A stretch of 64,000 bases of DNA from Rhodanobacteraceae bacterium. Its GTDB lineage: Bacteria; Pseudomonadota; Gammaproteobacteria; Xanthomonadales; Rhodanobacteraceae. The DNA is taken from assembly GCA_016790075.1 (NCBI GenBank), contig JAEUPP010000033.1, positions 17,448 through 81,447 of the forward strand, read 5' to 3'. Positions 17,229-27,000 of this stretch are shown in pieces. Numbering within the stretch: the first letter of the stretch is position 1; every line of letters begins with the position of its first letter. The notes under the pieces are model-generated. The model was not told where the DNA came from, did not search any database, and worked only from the letters and a program-made list of their open reading frames with translations. Made by a program: the position numbers and the translations under genes.

Positions 17229-18020
17229 ATGTCAGTAGCTTTGTGCAAACCTGGACTTTTTGGACTGGAACGCGTCCGCTACTTCCCGCGGCAGCTCATC
17301 ACCGCGGACGACATGTCGGCGGAGCAGGAATACCTGCGCCAGCGCGACCGTCGCCACAACCGGTTTCTGCACGGTTGGGGCGTAGTCTGCGATTTGTCGG
17401 TGGAGCCGGCGCCCGATGCCAAGCACCCCTGGCAGGTGCGCGTATGCCCGGGCTATGCGATGGGCCCACAGGGTGACGAGATCAGCGTGGGAGCGATGGT
17501 CCTGTTCGATCTCGCAACCGGCATCTGCGACAACGACCCCTGCCAGCCGTGGCCCTGCCCGCCACCGGCCAATCCCAATAGCACCGTGGGCGGGCAGCAG
17601 CAGCGCCAACCCGTCTACCTCGCGATCCGCCACGCCGAATGTGATTCAAAACCTGTGCGCGTGCATCCGCTAGGCTGCGGCTGTGACGAGATGCTGTGCG
17701 AGTACTCGCGCATTCGCGACGATTTCGAACTCAAGCTGCTGTGCGAGCTGCCACAGTCGCACGTGATTGCAGGCGCGCAAGACCTCGCCTGGGCAATCAA
17801 GTTCAAGCAATGGGCGACGAACAACGACAACCGCGGCCCGCCGCCACTGCCGCCGTGTCCCCAATGCCCGGACGATCCGTGGGTAGTGATCGCACGCATC
17901 CATCTGCCGGACAAGCCCACCACACCTATCGTTGCCAGCCAGATCGATTACGTCGGCCGGCGCCTGCTGTACAGCACCCAGGCGCTGCAGATGGCGCTGC
18001 TCACATTGGCGACCGCGTAG
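17229..18020 (+). CDS. Short eCIS-associated protein sharing the RYFPRQLITADDM-type N-module
   Basis: A 263-residue protein that is almost only the shared module plus a small beta/zinc-like domain. Residues ~14-58 read E-R-V-R-Y-F-P-R-Q-L-I-T-A-D-D-M, then E-Q-E-Y-L-R-Q-R-D-R-R-H-N-R-F-L-H-G-W-G-V-V-C-D-L. Cysteines are abundant: C-x-C near 155 (C-G-C-D-E-M-L-C) and C-P-Q-C near 213. The C-terminal S-Q-I-D-Y-V-G-R-R-L-L-Y-S-T-Q-A-L-Q-M segment is copied, with the stop codon, at 23674-23780. An AGGAAATCATC site precedes the ATG. It is the last gene of the operon, followed by two hairpins. The function is unknown. Similar proteins occur beside eCIS baseplate genes, so a peripheral or baseplate cap role is plausible. 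Confidence 0.7.
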   Translation: MSVALCKPGLFGLERVRYFPRQLITADDMSAEQEYLRQRDRRHNRFLHGWGVVCDLSVEPAPDAKHPWQVRVCPGYAMGPQGDEISVGAMVLFDLATGICDNDPCQPWPCPPPANPNSTVGGQQQRQPVYLAIRHAECDSKPVRVHPLGCGCDEMLCEYSRIRDDFELKLLCELPQSHVIAGAQDLAWAIKFKQWATNNDNRGPPPLPPCPQCPDDPWVVIARIHLPDKPTTPIVASQIDYVGRRLLYSTQALQMALLTLATA

Positions 18021-18034
18021 CAGAGCCTCTCAGC

Positions 18035-18066
18035 CGCGCCGCGCGTACGGCGCGACGCCTTTTCCA
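18035..18066 (+). terminator. Probable rho-independent terminator of the eCIS operon
   Basis: CGCGCCG (18035-18041) pairs with CGGCGCG (18048-18054) around a 6-base loop. ACGCC and then TTTT follow, 14 bases after the stop of the last eCIS gene. A 7-bp all-GC stem with a short T run is a fair intrinsic terminator for the + strand. Confidence 0.6.
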
Positions 18067-18069
18067 TAC

Positions 18070-18094
18070 AGAGCCCGGGACTAGCCCGGGCTCT
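18070..18094. terminator. Second hairpin between convergent genes, possibly bidirectional terminator
   Basis: AGAGCCCGGG (18070-18079) and CCCGGGCTCT (18085-18094) form a perfect 10-bp stem with a 5-base loop. It lies between the ends of the eCIS operon (+) and the DUF11 gene (-), where a shared terminator is expected. The T run is weak on both sides, so efficiency is uncertain. Confidence 0.6.
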
Positions 18095-18120
18095 TCTCGC
18101 TTAGCTGAGCAAAACGGCGC

Positions 18121-21100
18121 TTAGTTGCCGCTTATCAGCGTAACCCAGGGCGCACCCTGCACCACGGCCGGACGCAGCAGGGCTAGGCGGCCGCGCTCGC
18201 TCCGGCTGCCGTTTTGCTGTGGTGTGCCGCCGCCTTCGATACGCAGATAGCCGTCGCTCGCATCGGCGCTGGCGGCCTGCCAGGCAAATGCAATCGGCGC
18301 GCGTGCGGGATCGACCTCGATCCATGCGCTGCGTTCGGCCATGCCGTTCGCGTCACGCAGCACGCTGCGCAGCATCACCTTGTTTCCAAAGCGTGCAAGT
18401 TCCAGAGTGAACAACTCGGCGCCGCGCTCGGTAACAGCAGTTGCGATCGCGACCGGACTCAGGTCGAGACCATCCAGCAGCTGCGGATCAACCTGCAGGC
18501 GGCCTGCCACGTAACCGCTCGCATTGCCTACGTCCTGGGGCACGATCGTGTTCGGCGTGCCTTCGAAGCTGTCTTTGAACAGCACGATCACGTCGGCCGG
18601 TGTGTCCGTTGCACTGTTATTGGCCGAGTTCGGGTCGCCGGTGGAGGTCACGTTGGCGGTGTTGGTGATGACATCGTCCGGACTGCCCGGCTGTACCGTG
18701 GTCGAGTAGACATAGGCGACCTGGCCATTGGCCGGCACGCTTGCGGTATCGGTCAAGGTATTGCCGCTGCCTGCAGCGCAGGTTGCGCCGCCGGACGGCG
18801 TGCAGACCCAGGAACCGGCGCCCAGTTCGCTGGGCAATGCGCTGCTGACGTTGACGCTTGCGGTCAGCGGGCTGGCCGTGTTCGTCACGGTGATGATGTA
18901 GTTCAGCGAATCACCCACGCGGACAAACTGTCGGTTGTCGCTGATCGTTACACCCGCATCCGGCAATAGACCAATGCTGTCGGTATCGGTTGCGCTGTTG
19001 TTGCTGGCGTCGGTGTCGCTCTCGCCGCTGCCGACGGTTATGGTCGCCGTATTGGCCAGCGTACCGGTGGCGTTTTGCGCTAACGTGCAGGCTGCGGTAT
19101 AGGTCAGCGTGCCGCCGGACGGGATAGAACCGGTATCGGCAATATTGCCGTTGCCATTGGCCGCACCGCAGGTGGCGCCGCCGCTGCCCGCACAGGTCCA
19201 GGCACAGCTGTTCAGGCTGGCCGGGAAGGGGTCATTAACGGTCGCCGCTGCAACATTTGGCCCGCTATTGCGGGCGACTATGGTGTAAGTGACCGACGCG
19301 CCCGGGCCCACCGTCGTAACACCGTCAGTCTTGCTGATGCTGGCATTTACCAGACGGGTCAGCGTATCGGTATCGGTAGCCGTATTGTTCGCCGGAACCG
19401 TATCGATAAAGCCGGCCGGCATGGCGATGCGCGCCGTGTTGCTGACATTGGCCGCCGCCGATACCGTCGCTACGGTGCATTGCTGGGTATACGTCGTGCT
19501 GCCGCCCGCAGGCAGGTTGACCGTATCGCTGATCGTGCCTGTGCCGCTGGCCGTACAGGTACCGCCGCCAGCGCCGGTACATGTCCAGGTGCCGCAGGTC
19601 AGATCTGGCCCCGGTACCTCGCTGACCGTTGCACCATTGACCGCAAGGGATCCGGCATTGCTTGCCACGATGGTATAGGTCAACGTTGCACCGGTCTGGG
19701 TAGCGGTAACGCCGTTGGTCTTGCTTACGGTCAGGTCAGCCGGAGTGCCACCGCCAGTTTCAGCCAAAGTGAAATAGTAAAATTGAGTAACTCCGCTTAC
19801 CGCGCCGGTATTCGCCGTGGTATTGAGCGTGCCGCCGAGGTCGGTAAAGCTGGTCGGCGGAACTGGTGTGCCGTTGTAGACACGCAGATTGGCTTCCGCT
19901 GCGGTACCTGGAATATCAGTATCCAGGTAGTTAAAAGTCAGATCGGCCGTCGTGCCGGCTGGTGCCAGCAGCAGCCAGTGGCGATTGATGGCCTTGTCCA
20001 AGGGGGCGAAGTTCGGCATCGGTAGCTGCAGTGCCGAGCCTTCTATCGTCAGCGGGAAGGTGCCGGCCGTCACATTGGCGACGATAGGCGAATAGCCATT
20101 CGCGGTACCGACTTCAAACGTGCGTGATGCCGCTGCCACCAGCGGCTTGGCCAATTTGCCATCGACATAGCCATTCGTGCGGGTTGTCGTACCTGCACTG
20201 CCCAGCGTAACGGTATTGGGCGCCGGCACGATAACGCGGCCATTTGTCAGGGCCAGCGTGCCATTAACGGTAACGCCGCCGCCGGCAAGGGTCAGTGTAT
20301 GCGTTGCGTCGTTGTCGTCATAGGTCAGATTGCCGAGCACGCGTGTTGGCACCACTTCCGGGCCGGTGGAACGGGAACGGGTCGTGCGCAAATAGAGCAG
20401 GTTCTGCACCCCGCTGGCACCGAGATCAAAGGCCGGGGCAACGTCGAAACTGCCACCGGCAGTCGGCGTCGTTGTATTGCCGATCTGCACCGTCGCACTG
20501 CCGCCATTGCCCAGGGTCAGCTTGTTCGCGTTTACGAAGTTGCCGTTGAAAAGAATGACGCGATTCACGACCACGTTGCTTACCGCTGGATCAAAAGTAA
20601 AGTTCAGATCGTTCTGCAGCTCCAGGCTGGTCATCGGAGCCGTTACCACACCCGTTCCCTGATAGGTGACATTGGTTGCCGGGCTGGCCGCAACAAAACG
20701 TGAATTTGCACCGTTGGAAGTCAAGGTGCCGTTGTTGGTGATCGTGCTGCCGTTGAACAGGAACGTGCCATTCCCGGTATTGAGCGTGCCGCCGGTATTG
20801 ATGGTCAGATTACGCGTGCTCTGATCCCTGGTCGTAAACAGCGTGACTGAATGGGCGGCCGAGGCGGTATTGACGACCAGATCCGGAAACGCGCCCAGTG
20901 CATTAAAGGCCTGGGCCGGGCCGGAGCTGGCATTGCCGAATTGCACGGTGCCGCCAGTAATCCCCGTAGCGCGCGCGCCCGCCTCATTGCGATAGTCACA
21001 CCGACTTGCTGCCGCGGTTGACGCGAGCTGTACGATTACTGTGCCGCCAGTGATCGTGATCGACGAACGACTAACGTTACCAAGGTCATAGGAACAAATC

Positions 21101-23133
21101 GTTGTCGATGTATTACCAACGGTACTGACCGTGATCACACCACCGGTTTGCAGATAGGTGATTGGATTGCCTCCAGCGGTGACACCAAAACGCCCGGCTG
21201 CATTGATCGCACCACCCTCGACCGTAACATTGGCGCCGGCCATCAAGCCCAGCGAATTGCCGGAAGCTGTACCAATATTGTAGGTGCCCTGGCTGATGCG
21301 CCAGCGCCCTGAGACCGTGGCAGAATCGTTCTGCGCAGCAACGGTATAGTTGGGGTTGTCAAGCCAGAAACCGGTAGTGGCCGGAATCGAATAAGCCGCC
21401 GCGGTAAATACCCGATTGGTGCCGGCAAACGTACCGGATAGCTTGAACGTACCGTTGGTCAGTGTAAGGAACCCGTCAGCATCGGCGGCTACGCCCTGCA
21501 CCGTGAAACTGGTCGTGGCCAGCTCCAGCGTATTGGCGTTCGATGTGCCCTTGTTCATAACAATGGCGCGTATGTCGGTCGTACCGCCATTGCCACCGAA
21601 GGTCGCGTTGTTGCTGCCGGTAAACGTGATACCTGCGCCACTGGCCGCGGTCGCGAAATCCAGCGTGTTGTTATTGGTCAGATTGCCGCCGACGCTAAGC
21701 ACATGCGTCGTCACCGTACCGGTGGGCTGGCTCTGGAAGAAACCGTCGATGGTCACATCGGTTTCGACCGTCAGCGAACGTGCGGTCGTGGTTTCCCATT
21801 GCAGCACGCCATTGCTCGCGATCGAGAGGCTGTAGGCGACCGCGGCGGTATCGATAGTCACCGTTGCTCCGGCGGCGATCGTGACATGGCTGCCGTCTGT
21901 CGGCACGGCACCGCCGACCCAGGTCGCCGGATCGCTCCAGTTGCCGCCGACGCCGGTTGACGTGACATTGCCCAATGGCGGTGTTGCTTGCGTACCGCTG
22001 AGCGCTGTACTTAGCGCACCTTCGGATACGGCAAGCACGCGCCAGGTGTAGTTGGTATTCGGCGTCAGGCCAGTAGCAGCCAGCGAGGTTGCGTTCTGCG
22101 GTGCAGTAGCAAAAAAATTAAAATTGATTCCGTCAGTAGAATTATATATCGCGTAACGCAGTTCATCCGGCGAATCGGTCCAGTTCAGCGTCATTGAGAA
22201 TGAACTGGCCGCGGTGAAGTTCAAGGCGGTCGGCGCTGTTGGAACCGGCGGCGTAAATGAGAAGGTACGGCGCGAACCGTTAGCGTCCGAGGTCAGCACC
22301 GTTATCGGGCCTAGCACGTTATACAGGTTAGCTACTGCGGTTGCGCTGGCACTGCTGAAATTGGGCACGGGTGTGCCGCTATGTGGTGCATCGACCGAAC
22401 CTATCGTGCCAGCGAGATTGCTTGAAGAGAACCCGATGTGCGGAGAGTGCGCGATCCTTTGGGTAATAGCCAAGGAGTTCATGCTCATACGGCCGTAGAT
22501 GAACTCGATGGCTCCTATGCCCTCGCGCAGTTGCACCTGATAGGTCAGATCCGCTGTGGCGCTCGCGCTCGCGGAGTTGTAGGCCTGATTATTGAGCCAT
22601 TCGACCGTCAGTACACGTGAGGGCGCAGTACCCGATACGCGGTAGTGCACCTTGCCGTCGCCGGCATGCGTACGCTGACTCGCACCGAAGGCCGTGATGA
22701 GAGGAAGGTTGGCCTGGCCTAGCGGTTGATACGGTGTGGTGGTCTGCGCTATAGCGCCGAGCCGCAATACGCCGTTGTCGTTGATCGAGAACTGGGTAAA
22801 ACGTTCGCCCTGAAAATAGAACTCGAAACCGATATCGGTTAGTGCCGATGCCCTGTTGTCAATATTGTCCGCCAGCAGGGTCGTGGTGCCGGTGCTCATA
22901 TCCGTCAGCGAGCCGGTAGTCGTCGTCGCGAACACGTAGTTTCCCGCAACCTTCGGTGCGGTAACACTGTTAGGCTGCTCGGGCGGGGCTTCTGGCGCGT
23001 GTTCAGGGTTTGTGTCGTCTGAAATGGTTAACTGCGCCGTAGTTACCGCTTCAACGCCAGTAGTGGCGGAAAGCGGAAACGTCGCCAGCGCCAACAGCAG
23101 ACCGGCTGCTAATGTCACTCGGTGAATAGTCAT
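18121..23133 (-). CDS. Large secreted surface protein with FnIII and DUF11 repeats
   Basis: A 1670-residue secreted protein from the ATG at 23133. I chose this start because residues 1-24 then form a clean signal peptide (M-T-I-H-R-V-T-L-A-A-G-L-L-L-A-L-A-T-F ending A-x-A-like). An upstream in-frame start would bury that peptide. Residues ~60-280 form a beta domain. An FnIII repeat follows at ~298-388 (L-N-W-T-D-S and N-T-N-Y-T-W-R-V motifs), then a long Thr/Asn/Gly-rich stretch (~400-1000) of short strands resembling a beta-helix. Three DUF11-like repeats follow at about 1130, 1265 and 1395 (Y-T-I-V-A-S-N-A-G, Y-T-I-V-A-R-N-S-G-P, Y-I-I-T-V-T-N-T), with S-A-T-D-T-D-like joints. An F-K-D-S-F-E-G motif precedes a final ~125-residue domain. 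It faces the eCIS operon convergently. An adhesin or surface-layer role is likely but unproven. Confidence 0.8.
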   Translation of the reverse strand: MTIHRVTLAAGLLLALATFPLSATTGVEAVTTAQLTISDDTNPEHAPEAPPEQPNSVTAPKVAGNYVFATTTTGSLTDMSTGTTTLLADNIDNRASALTDIGFEFYFQGERFTQFSINDNGVLRLGAIAQTTTPYQPLGQANLPLITAFGASQRTHAGDGKVHYRVSGTAPSRVLTVEWLNNQAYNSASASATADLTYQVQLREGIGAIEFIYGRMSMNSLAITQRIAHSPHIGFSSSNLAGTIGSVDAPHSGTPVPNFSSASATAVANLYNVLGPITVLTSDANGSRRTFSFTPPVPTAPTALNFTAASSFSMTLNWTDSPDELRYAIYNSTDGINFNFFATAPQNATSLAATGLTPNTNYTWRVLAVSEGALSTALSGTQATPPLGNVTSTGVGGNWSDPATWVGGAVPTDGSHVTIAAGATVTIDTAAVAYSLSIASNGVLQWETTTARSLTVETDVTIDGFFQSQPTGTVTTHVLSVGGNLTNNNTLDFATAASGAGITFTGSNNATFGGNGGTTDIRAIVMNKGTSNANTLELATTSFTVQGVAADADGFLTLTNGTFKLSGTFAGTNRVFTAAAYSIPATTGFWLDNPNYTVAAQNDSATVSGRWRISQGTYNIGTASGNSLGLMAGANVTVEGGAINAAGRFGVTAGGNPITYLQTGGVITVSTVGNTSTTICSYDLGNVSRSSITITGGTVIVQLASTAAASRCDYRNEAGARATGITGGTVQFGNASSGPAQAFNALGAFPDLVVNTASAAHSVTLFTTRDQSTRNLTINTGGTLNTGNGTFLFNGSTITNNGTLTSNGANSRFVAASPATNVTYQGTGVVTAPMTSLELQNDLNFTFDPAVSNVVVNRVILFNGNFVNANKLTLGNGGSATVQIGNTTTPTAGGSFDVAPAFDLGASGVQNLLYLRTTRSRSTGPEVVPTRVLGNLTYDDNDATHTLTLAGGGVTVNGTLALTNGRVIVPAPNTVTLGSAGTTTRTNGYVDGKLAKPLVAAASRTFEVGTANGYSPIVANVTAGTFPLTIEGSALQLPMPNFAPLDKAINRHWLLLAPAGTTADLTFNYLDTDIPGTAAEANLRVYNGTPVPPTSFTDLGGTLNTTANTGAVSGVTQFYYFTLAETGGGTPADLTVSKTNGVTATQTGATLTYTIVASNAGSLAVNGATVSEVPGPDLTCGTWTCTGAGGGTCTASGTGTISDTVNLPAGGSTTYTQQCTVATVSAAANVSNTARIAMPAGFIDTVPANNTATDTDTLTRLVNASISKTDGVTTVGPGASVTYTIVARNSGPNVAAATVNDPFPASLNSCAWTCAGSGGATCGAANGNGNIADTGSIPSGGTLTYTAACTLAQNATGTLANTATITVGSGESDTDASNNSATDTDSIGLLPDAGVTISDNRQFVRVGDSLNYIITVTNTASPLTASVNVSSALPSELGAGSWVCTPSGGATCAAGSGNTLTDTASVPANGQVAYVYSTTVQPGSPDDVITNTANVTSTGDPNSANNSATDTPADVIVLFKDSFEGTPNTIVPQDVGNASGYVAGRLQVDPQLLDGLDLSPVAIATAVTERGAELFTLELARFGNKVMLRSVLRDANGMAERSAWIEVDPARAPIAFAWQAASADASDGYLRIEGGGTPQQNGSRSERGRLALLRPAVVQGAPWVTLISGN

Positions 23134-23631
23134 TCGAAATCCCCAACGTTTTTGCACGGATGGATAGCACCCCGCGAACGATGCGCGCCGACGGCGAGAA
23201 ACATGCAAGGGCCGGTAACACGCTCGCTTCGCCGCCTATAGCTGTGACCTGCCTCCGCCTCCGGCAGGAGACTCATAAAGCAGAGGGCCCCTCTGGCGAG
23301 TCTCTGATCAAGTCCGTACTTTTTTGAAACCCCATCGACTCAGGGAGACGGTCAAGCGGTTGCCAAGAAAGCGTTTGCCTATGGTCTGGAGACAAGTAGC
23401 AGGGTATGGGGGGCGTACTTTTGACACGTATTTAGACCTTTCCCAGCGCGATGCTTCGATGAAGCAGCAACAGCTGCGTTATCGAATTGCACCCAGTCCT
23501 TATTACCCGGGACACGGCCTGACACCGCCATTCGGAGGAATTCCTCGGTCTGCGTTACGGCCGCGCGAAAGAGGTTCTGGATAGATCGGCGTTCTTGTCG
23601 TCGCTTGATCTCGGTTAAAGCCTGGAAACAT

Positions 23632-23780
23632 CGGAAACCTGGCCACCCAAAAACTCCGAACCGCCGCCCGACAAACCGGGCACGCCGATCACGGCCACCC
23701 AGATTGACCACGTCGGCTGGCGCTTGCTGTACAGCACCCAGGCGCTGCAGATGGCGCTGCTCACATTGGCGACCGCGTAG
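23632..23780 (+). pseudogene. 3' remnant of a copy of the 17229 eCIS gene, fused to a repeat
   Basis: Bases 23674-23780 translate as D-K-P-G-T-P-I-T-A-T-Q-I-D-H-V-G-W-R-L-L-Y-S-T-Q and on to the stop, matching the end of the gene at 17229-18020. The last 54 bases including the TAG are identical, and bases 23701-23780 differ from 17941-18020 at only five positions. Similarity stops at the stop codon. Just upstream (23632-23660) is GGAAACCTGGCCACCC plus AAAAACTCCGAA, the unit that is tandemly repeated beside the transposase at 53249-53338. The rest of 23134-24077 holds no gene I can support. Weak open frames there do not resemble anything, and a short run of As (near 23975) and other AT-rich patches lie before the RHS gene. 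Confidence 0.8.
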
Positions 23781-24077
23781 CGAATACACGCAATCACGAG
23801 GGCGCTTTGCGTACGACCCGGCCCGGCGCCCTCGCTGCCTGCCTGTGCCGAAAATTGGCCACGGGTGCAACATCGCCTGGCAAATGCGCGCTGCGCCACG
23901 TTGCAAGAATCACTGGATCACGCGCGTCAATGGCAGCGAACGCACAGCAGGTGCAAAACCGCGCATCAATTTGCTTTTTTTGCCGTCGACTACTGTCGGA
24001 CGACAGATAGAAACACTGGGGAATTTCCCAACAAGATCTCCCGCGCAGCGATGCCCTTTTGCTGATCTGGAGACACC

Positions 24078-27000
24078 ATGCGTTGTTCGCGAACCTTGCT
24101 TGTCCTGAGCGTTGCACTCATCACGGCGGCAGCCGGTGCGTCGCCACCTGAACCTCCTGGGGCGCGGCTGGATGTGTCGCTGGCCTTGGGGCTTATGCCC
24201 GCGGCGGCACCCTTGAAGCCGATGTTGACGCAGAGTGCGGTGGCTGCCCCAAGCTCACCGCCGATTTGCCCTGCCTACGACGCGAGCAAGTTTGGCAGCG
24301 GCCTTGCGACACAGCCGGTCAGCGGGGCGGTGGCGATGCCACTGCGCGGTTCGTTCACGGTGGGCGGCGATGGCGCGGCGCACTACAGTCTCGCGCTCGA
24401 GGCTGTGCCGGGCCCTGCCGGGATGACACCGGACTTGTCGCTGGACTACAGCAGCACCCAAGGCAATGGGTATGTGGGCGTCGGGTTTTCATTGTCGGGC
24501 GTGACGGCGATCAGCCGCTGCGCCAAGACGATCGCCGATGATGGCAAGGTACAGGCCGTCAGCCTGACCTCGGCGGACAAGCTGTGTCTGGGCAGCTTGT
24601 CGCTGGTGGCGCAGAGCGGCAACTACGGTGAACCGGGAACGGTGTATCGCACCGATCCGGAGACGTTCGCCAAGGTGACGGCAGTCGGAGGCTCATCGAG
24701 TAGCGGCGCGACAAGTTTTGAGATGCGGACCAAGGACGGTTTGATCCACACCTACGGTGATGTGAGCGGTGGACAAGATACTGACTTTATCGGCAGCAAG
24801 CGTGTCAGTTGGCCGTTAACGGCGACGCGCGATCGTTTGGGCAACACGGTACGTTATCGGTACATCAATATTCTCGGCGACGACGCAAACGGACAACCTT
24901 ACTCGCAGGAGCGGCGGCTGGACGAGATCCAGTACGGCACGTTCAGTGGCACCACGCCCGATCGTCGGATCAAATTCACCTACGAGATTCGCCCGGACCG
25001 CAGCGAGCAGTATGCAAACGGGGTGGCGCTGGTGTTGTCGCGCCGGCTCAGCAAGATCGAGATGCAGCGTCAGATCGGCACCGGGTATTCGACGGCGCGC
25101 AGCTACACATTGGGCTACGAGAACGAAGGTCCCACCGCGCGCAGCAAGCTGATTTCGGTGAAGGCGTGTGGAACGAGTGATTCGGCCTGCCTGCCGGCGA
25201 CGACATTCACGTGGTATCGGGGTGGGGATGGATTCGACCTGTCGGTGGCGCAGGATGGTCTGCTGGCGCCGCCCTCGATCCACACACCCTTGGTGTCCAT
25301 CGATCTCTTGGGTACAGGTACGCCCAACCTGGGCTATCACTACGATGCAAACGGTGATGCCGAGGGCGGTGGCACCTGGCGCTTTTTCGCGACCAACCCG
25401 GATCACATTCCCGGGCATCCCTGGCATGAGGGCAACTTTACTGTCGATTCTGCCATTGCAGAACCCACGCCGGTTTTTGGCGCCCGGGTCATCGACTATG
25501 ACCTGGACGGTATCGAGGACCTGTTGCCGATCGATTCGGTCAAGGGGACTGGTCCCCACTACGCCGGCGTGACGAACTGGCGGCCATTACTGTCGCGGAT
25601 CGTCGGTCCGGTGCCGGTGAACACCGTGTTCAGCGGCGGTCTCAATCAGGTCAACGGTGACGGCTTTTTTGCCGACCTCGATGGCGATGGTTTCCAGGAC
25701 ACGCTGCAGTTCTTTCCAGCTGCGGCGTTTGCCAGTCCGCCGGTCGACAACGATCAATGGCGGTACAGCTTGCGCAGTGGCACGGTCTCATCGGCGCTGC
25801 ATGCCGATTTTCCGGCGCCGAGCGCGACCGATAGTCAGGCCTTCGGTCCCGCCGTGAAGATCGACGCGCTGGATTACAAGGCGGCCAGCGCGGTGTTTGT
25901 GCTGGACCGGGACGGCGATGGCAAGGACGATATCTTTTACCGCGATGGCACGGAGCTTAAGGCGCTGGAGATCCCGAGTGCCGTCAATTCCACAGGGCTG
26001 CCGTCGTGGATACTGAATCAAAACGTGAAGCGGCTGTTCGTGGACTTCAACGGCGATGGCCTGATCGACATCCTGACCAATGTCGGAACGGAGCCTGAAA
26101 GTCAGACTGTCAGCAGTGCGGGGCGCTTATATTTGTGGCAGAGCACGGGCCGACGCTTCCTTGCGGTGCGTCAGGTGTTCGCTAACACCGAGGCCGCGAA
26201 GTTTGACTACGGCCATGCGCTGGTGGTGGACGTCAATAGCGATGGCCGCAGCGACCTGCTGGTGCCGAACACACGCAAAGTGCTGTCGGATGATTTTGAG
26301 TCTTTCCCCAAAGCGGATGCGTTGCATCTGCTCAAGGCGCCGACCTCCGATTCTGGCACGGCGCAGTTCACGTTCACGGCGAATAAGATTCCGTTCACGT
26401 TCGAGAACAAAGAGAGGGCTCCTGATTCCAATCCGCCAAAATATGTGGAGTTCTACACGCACGAGATGATTTCGGACTATCTCAGCAATCAAGGGCCGCG
26501 CGTTATCGATGCCGATGGAGACGGGCTGGTCGATTTGGTATCGGTAGCGATCAGCTATGACGACGACGCACATCCGAATCGAAGCACGCGCAAAATTCGC
26601 TACAGGCCGCATGCCAAAGCGAACGAAATGCCGGACCGGCTGGCGGAAATACACGAAGGTATCAATCAGTCGATCCCTACCGTCGCAATCAGCTACACCC
26701 CAATGTCCGGGCATCCAGAGGTGTACCAGCGTGGCCATTGCGATCGTGCACTCTACAATTGTGCGATCAATCCGTATCCAGTGGTGTCGCGCGTCGAGCG
26801 CGATGCTGGCTTGAACGGTTTGGCTTCAAGCACGAAGCTGGTTTCAACCTATTCGTACAAGAACAGCATCACGCACAAGAAGGCACGGCGCTGGCTGGGT
26901 TTTGCTGAGCAGCGCATTCAGACGCAGCCCAGCGATAACAGTCAAGCGCCTGTGGTAACGCGCAACTTCTACAGCAACAGCGACGAGCAGCATGATCCAC

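Noticed and set aside
1-18020. Prophage
   Set aside because: No capsid, portal, terminase, integrase or lysis gene is visible; the gene order fits an extracellular contractile injection system.
23221-24077. c-di-GMP riboswitch before the DUF11 or RHS gene
   Set aside because: The conserved GEMM core sequences are not present on either strand.
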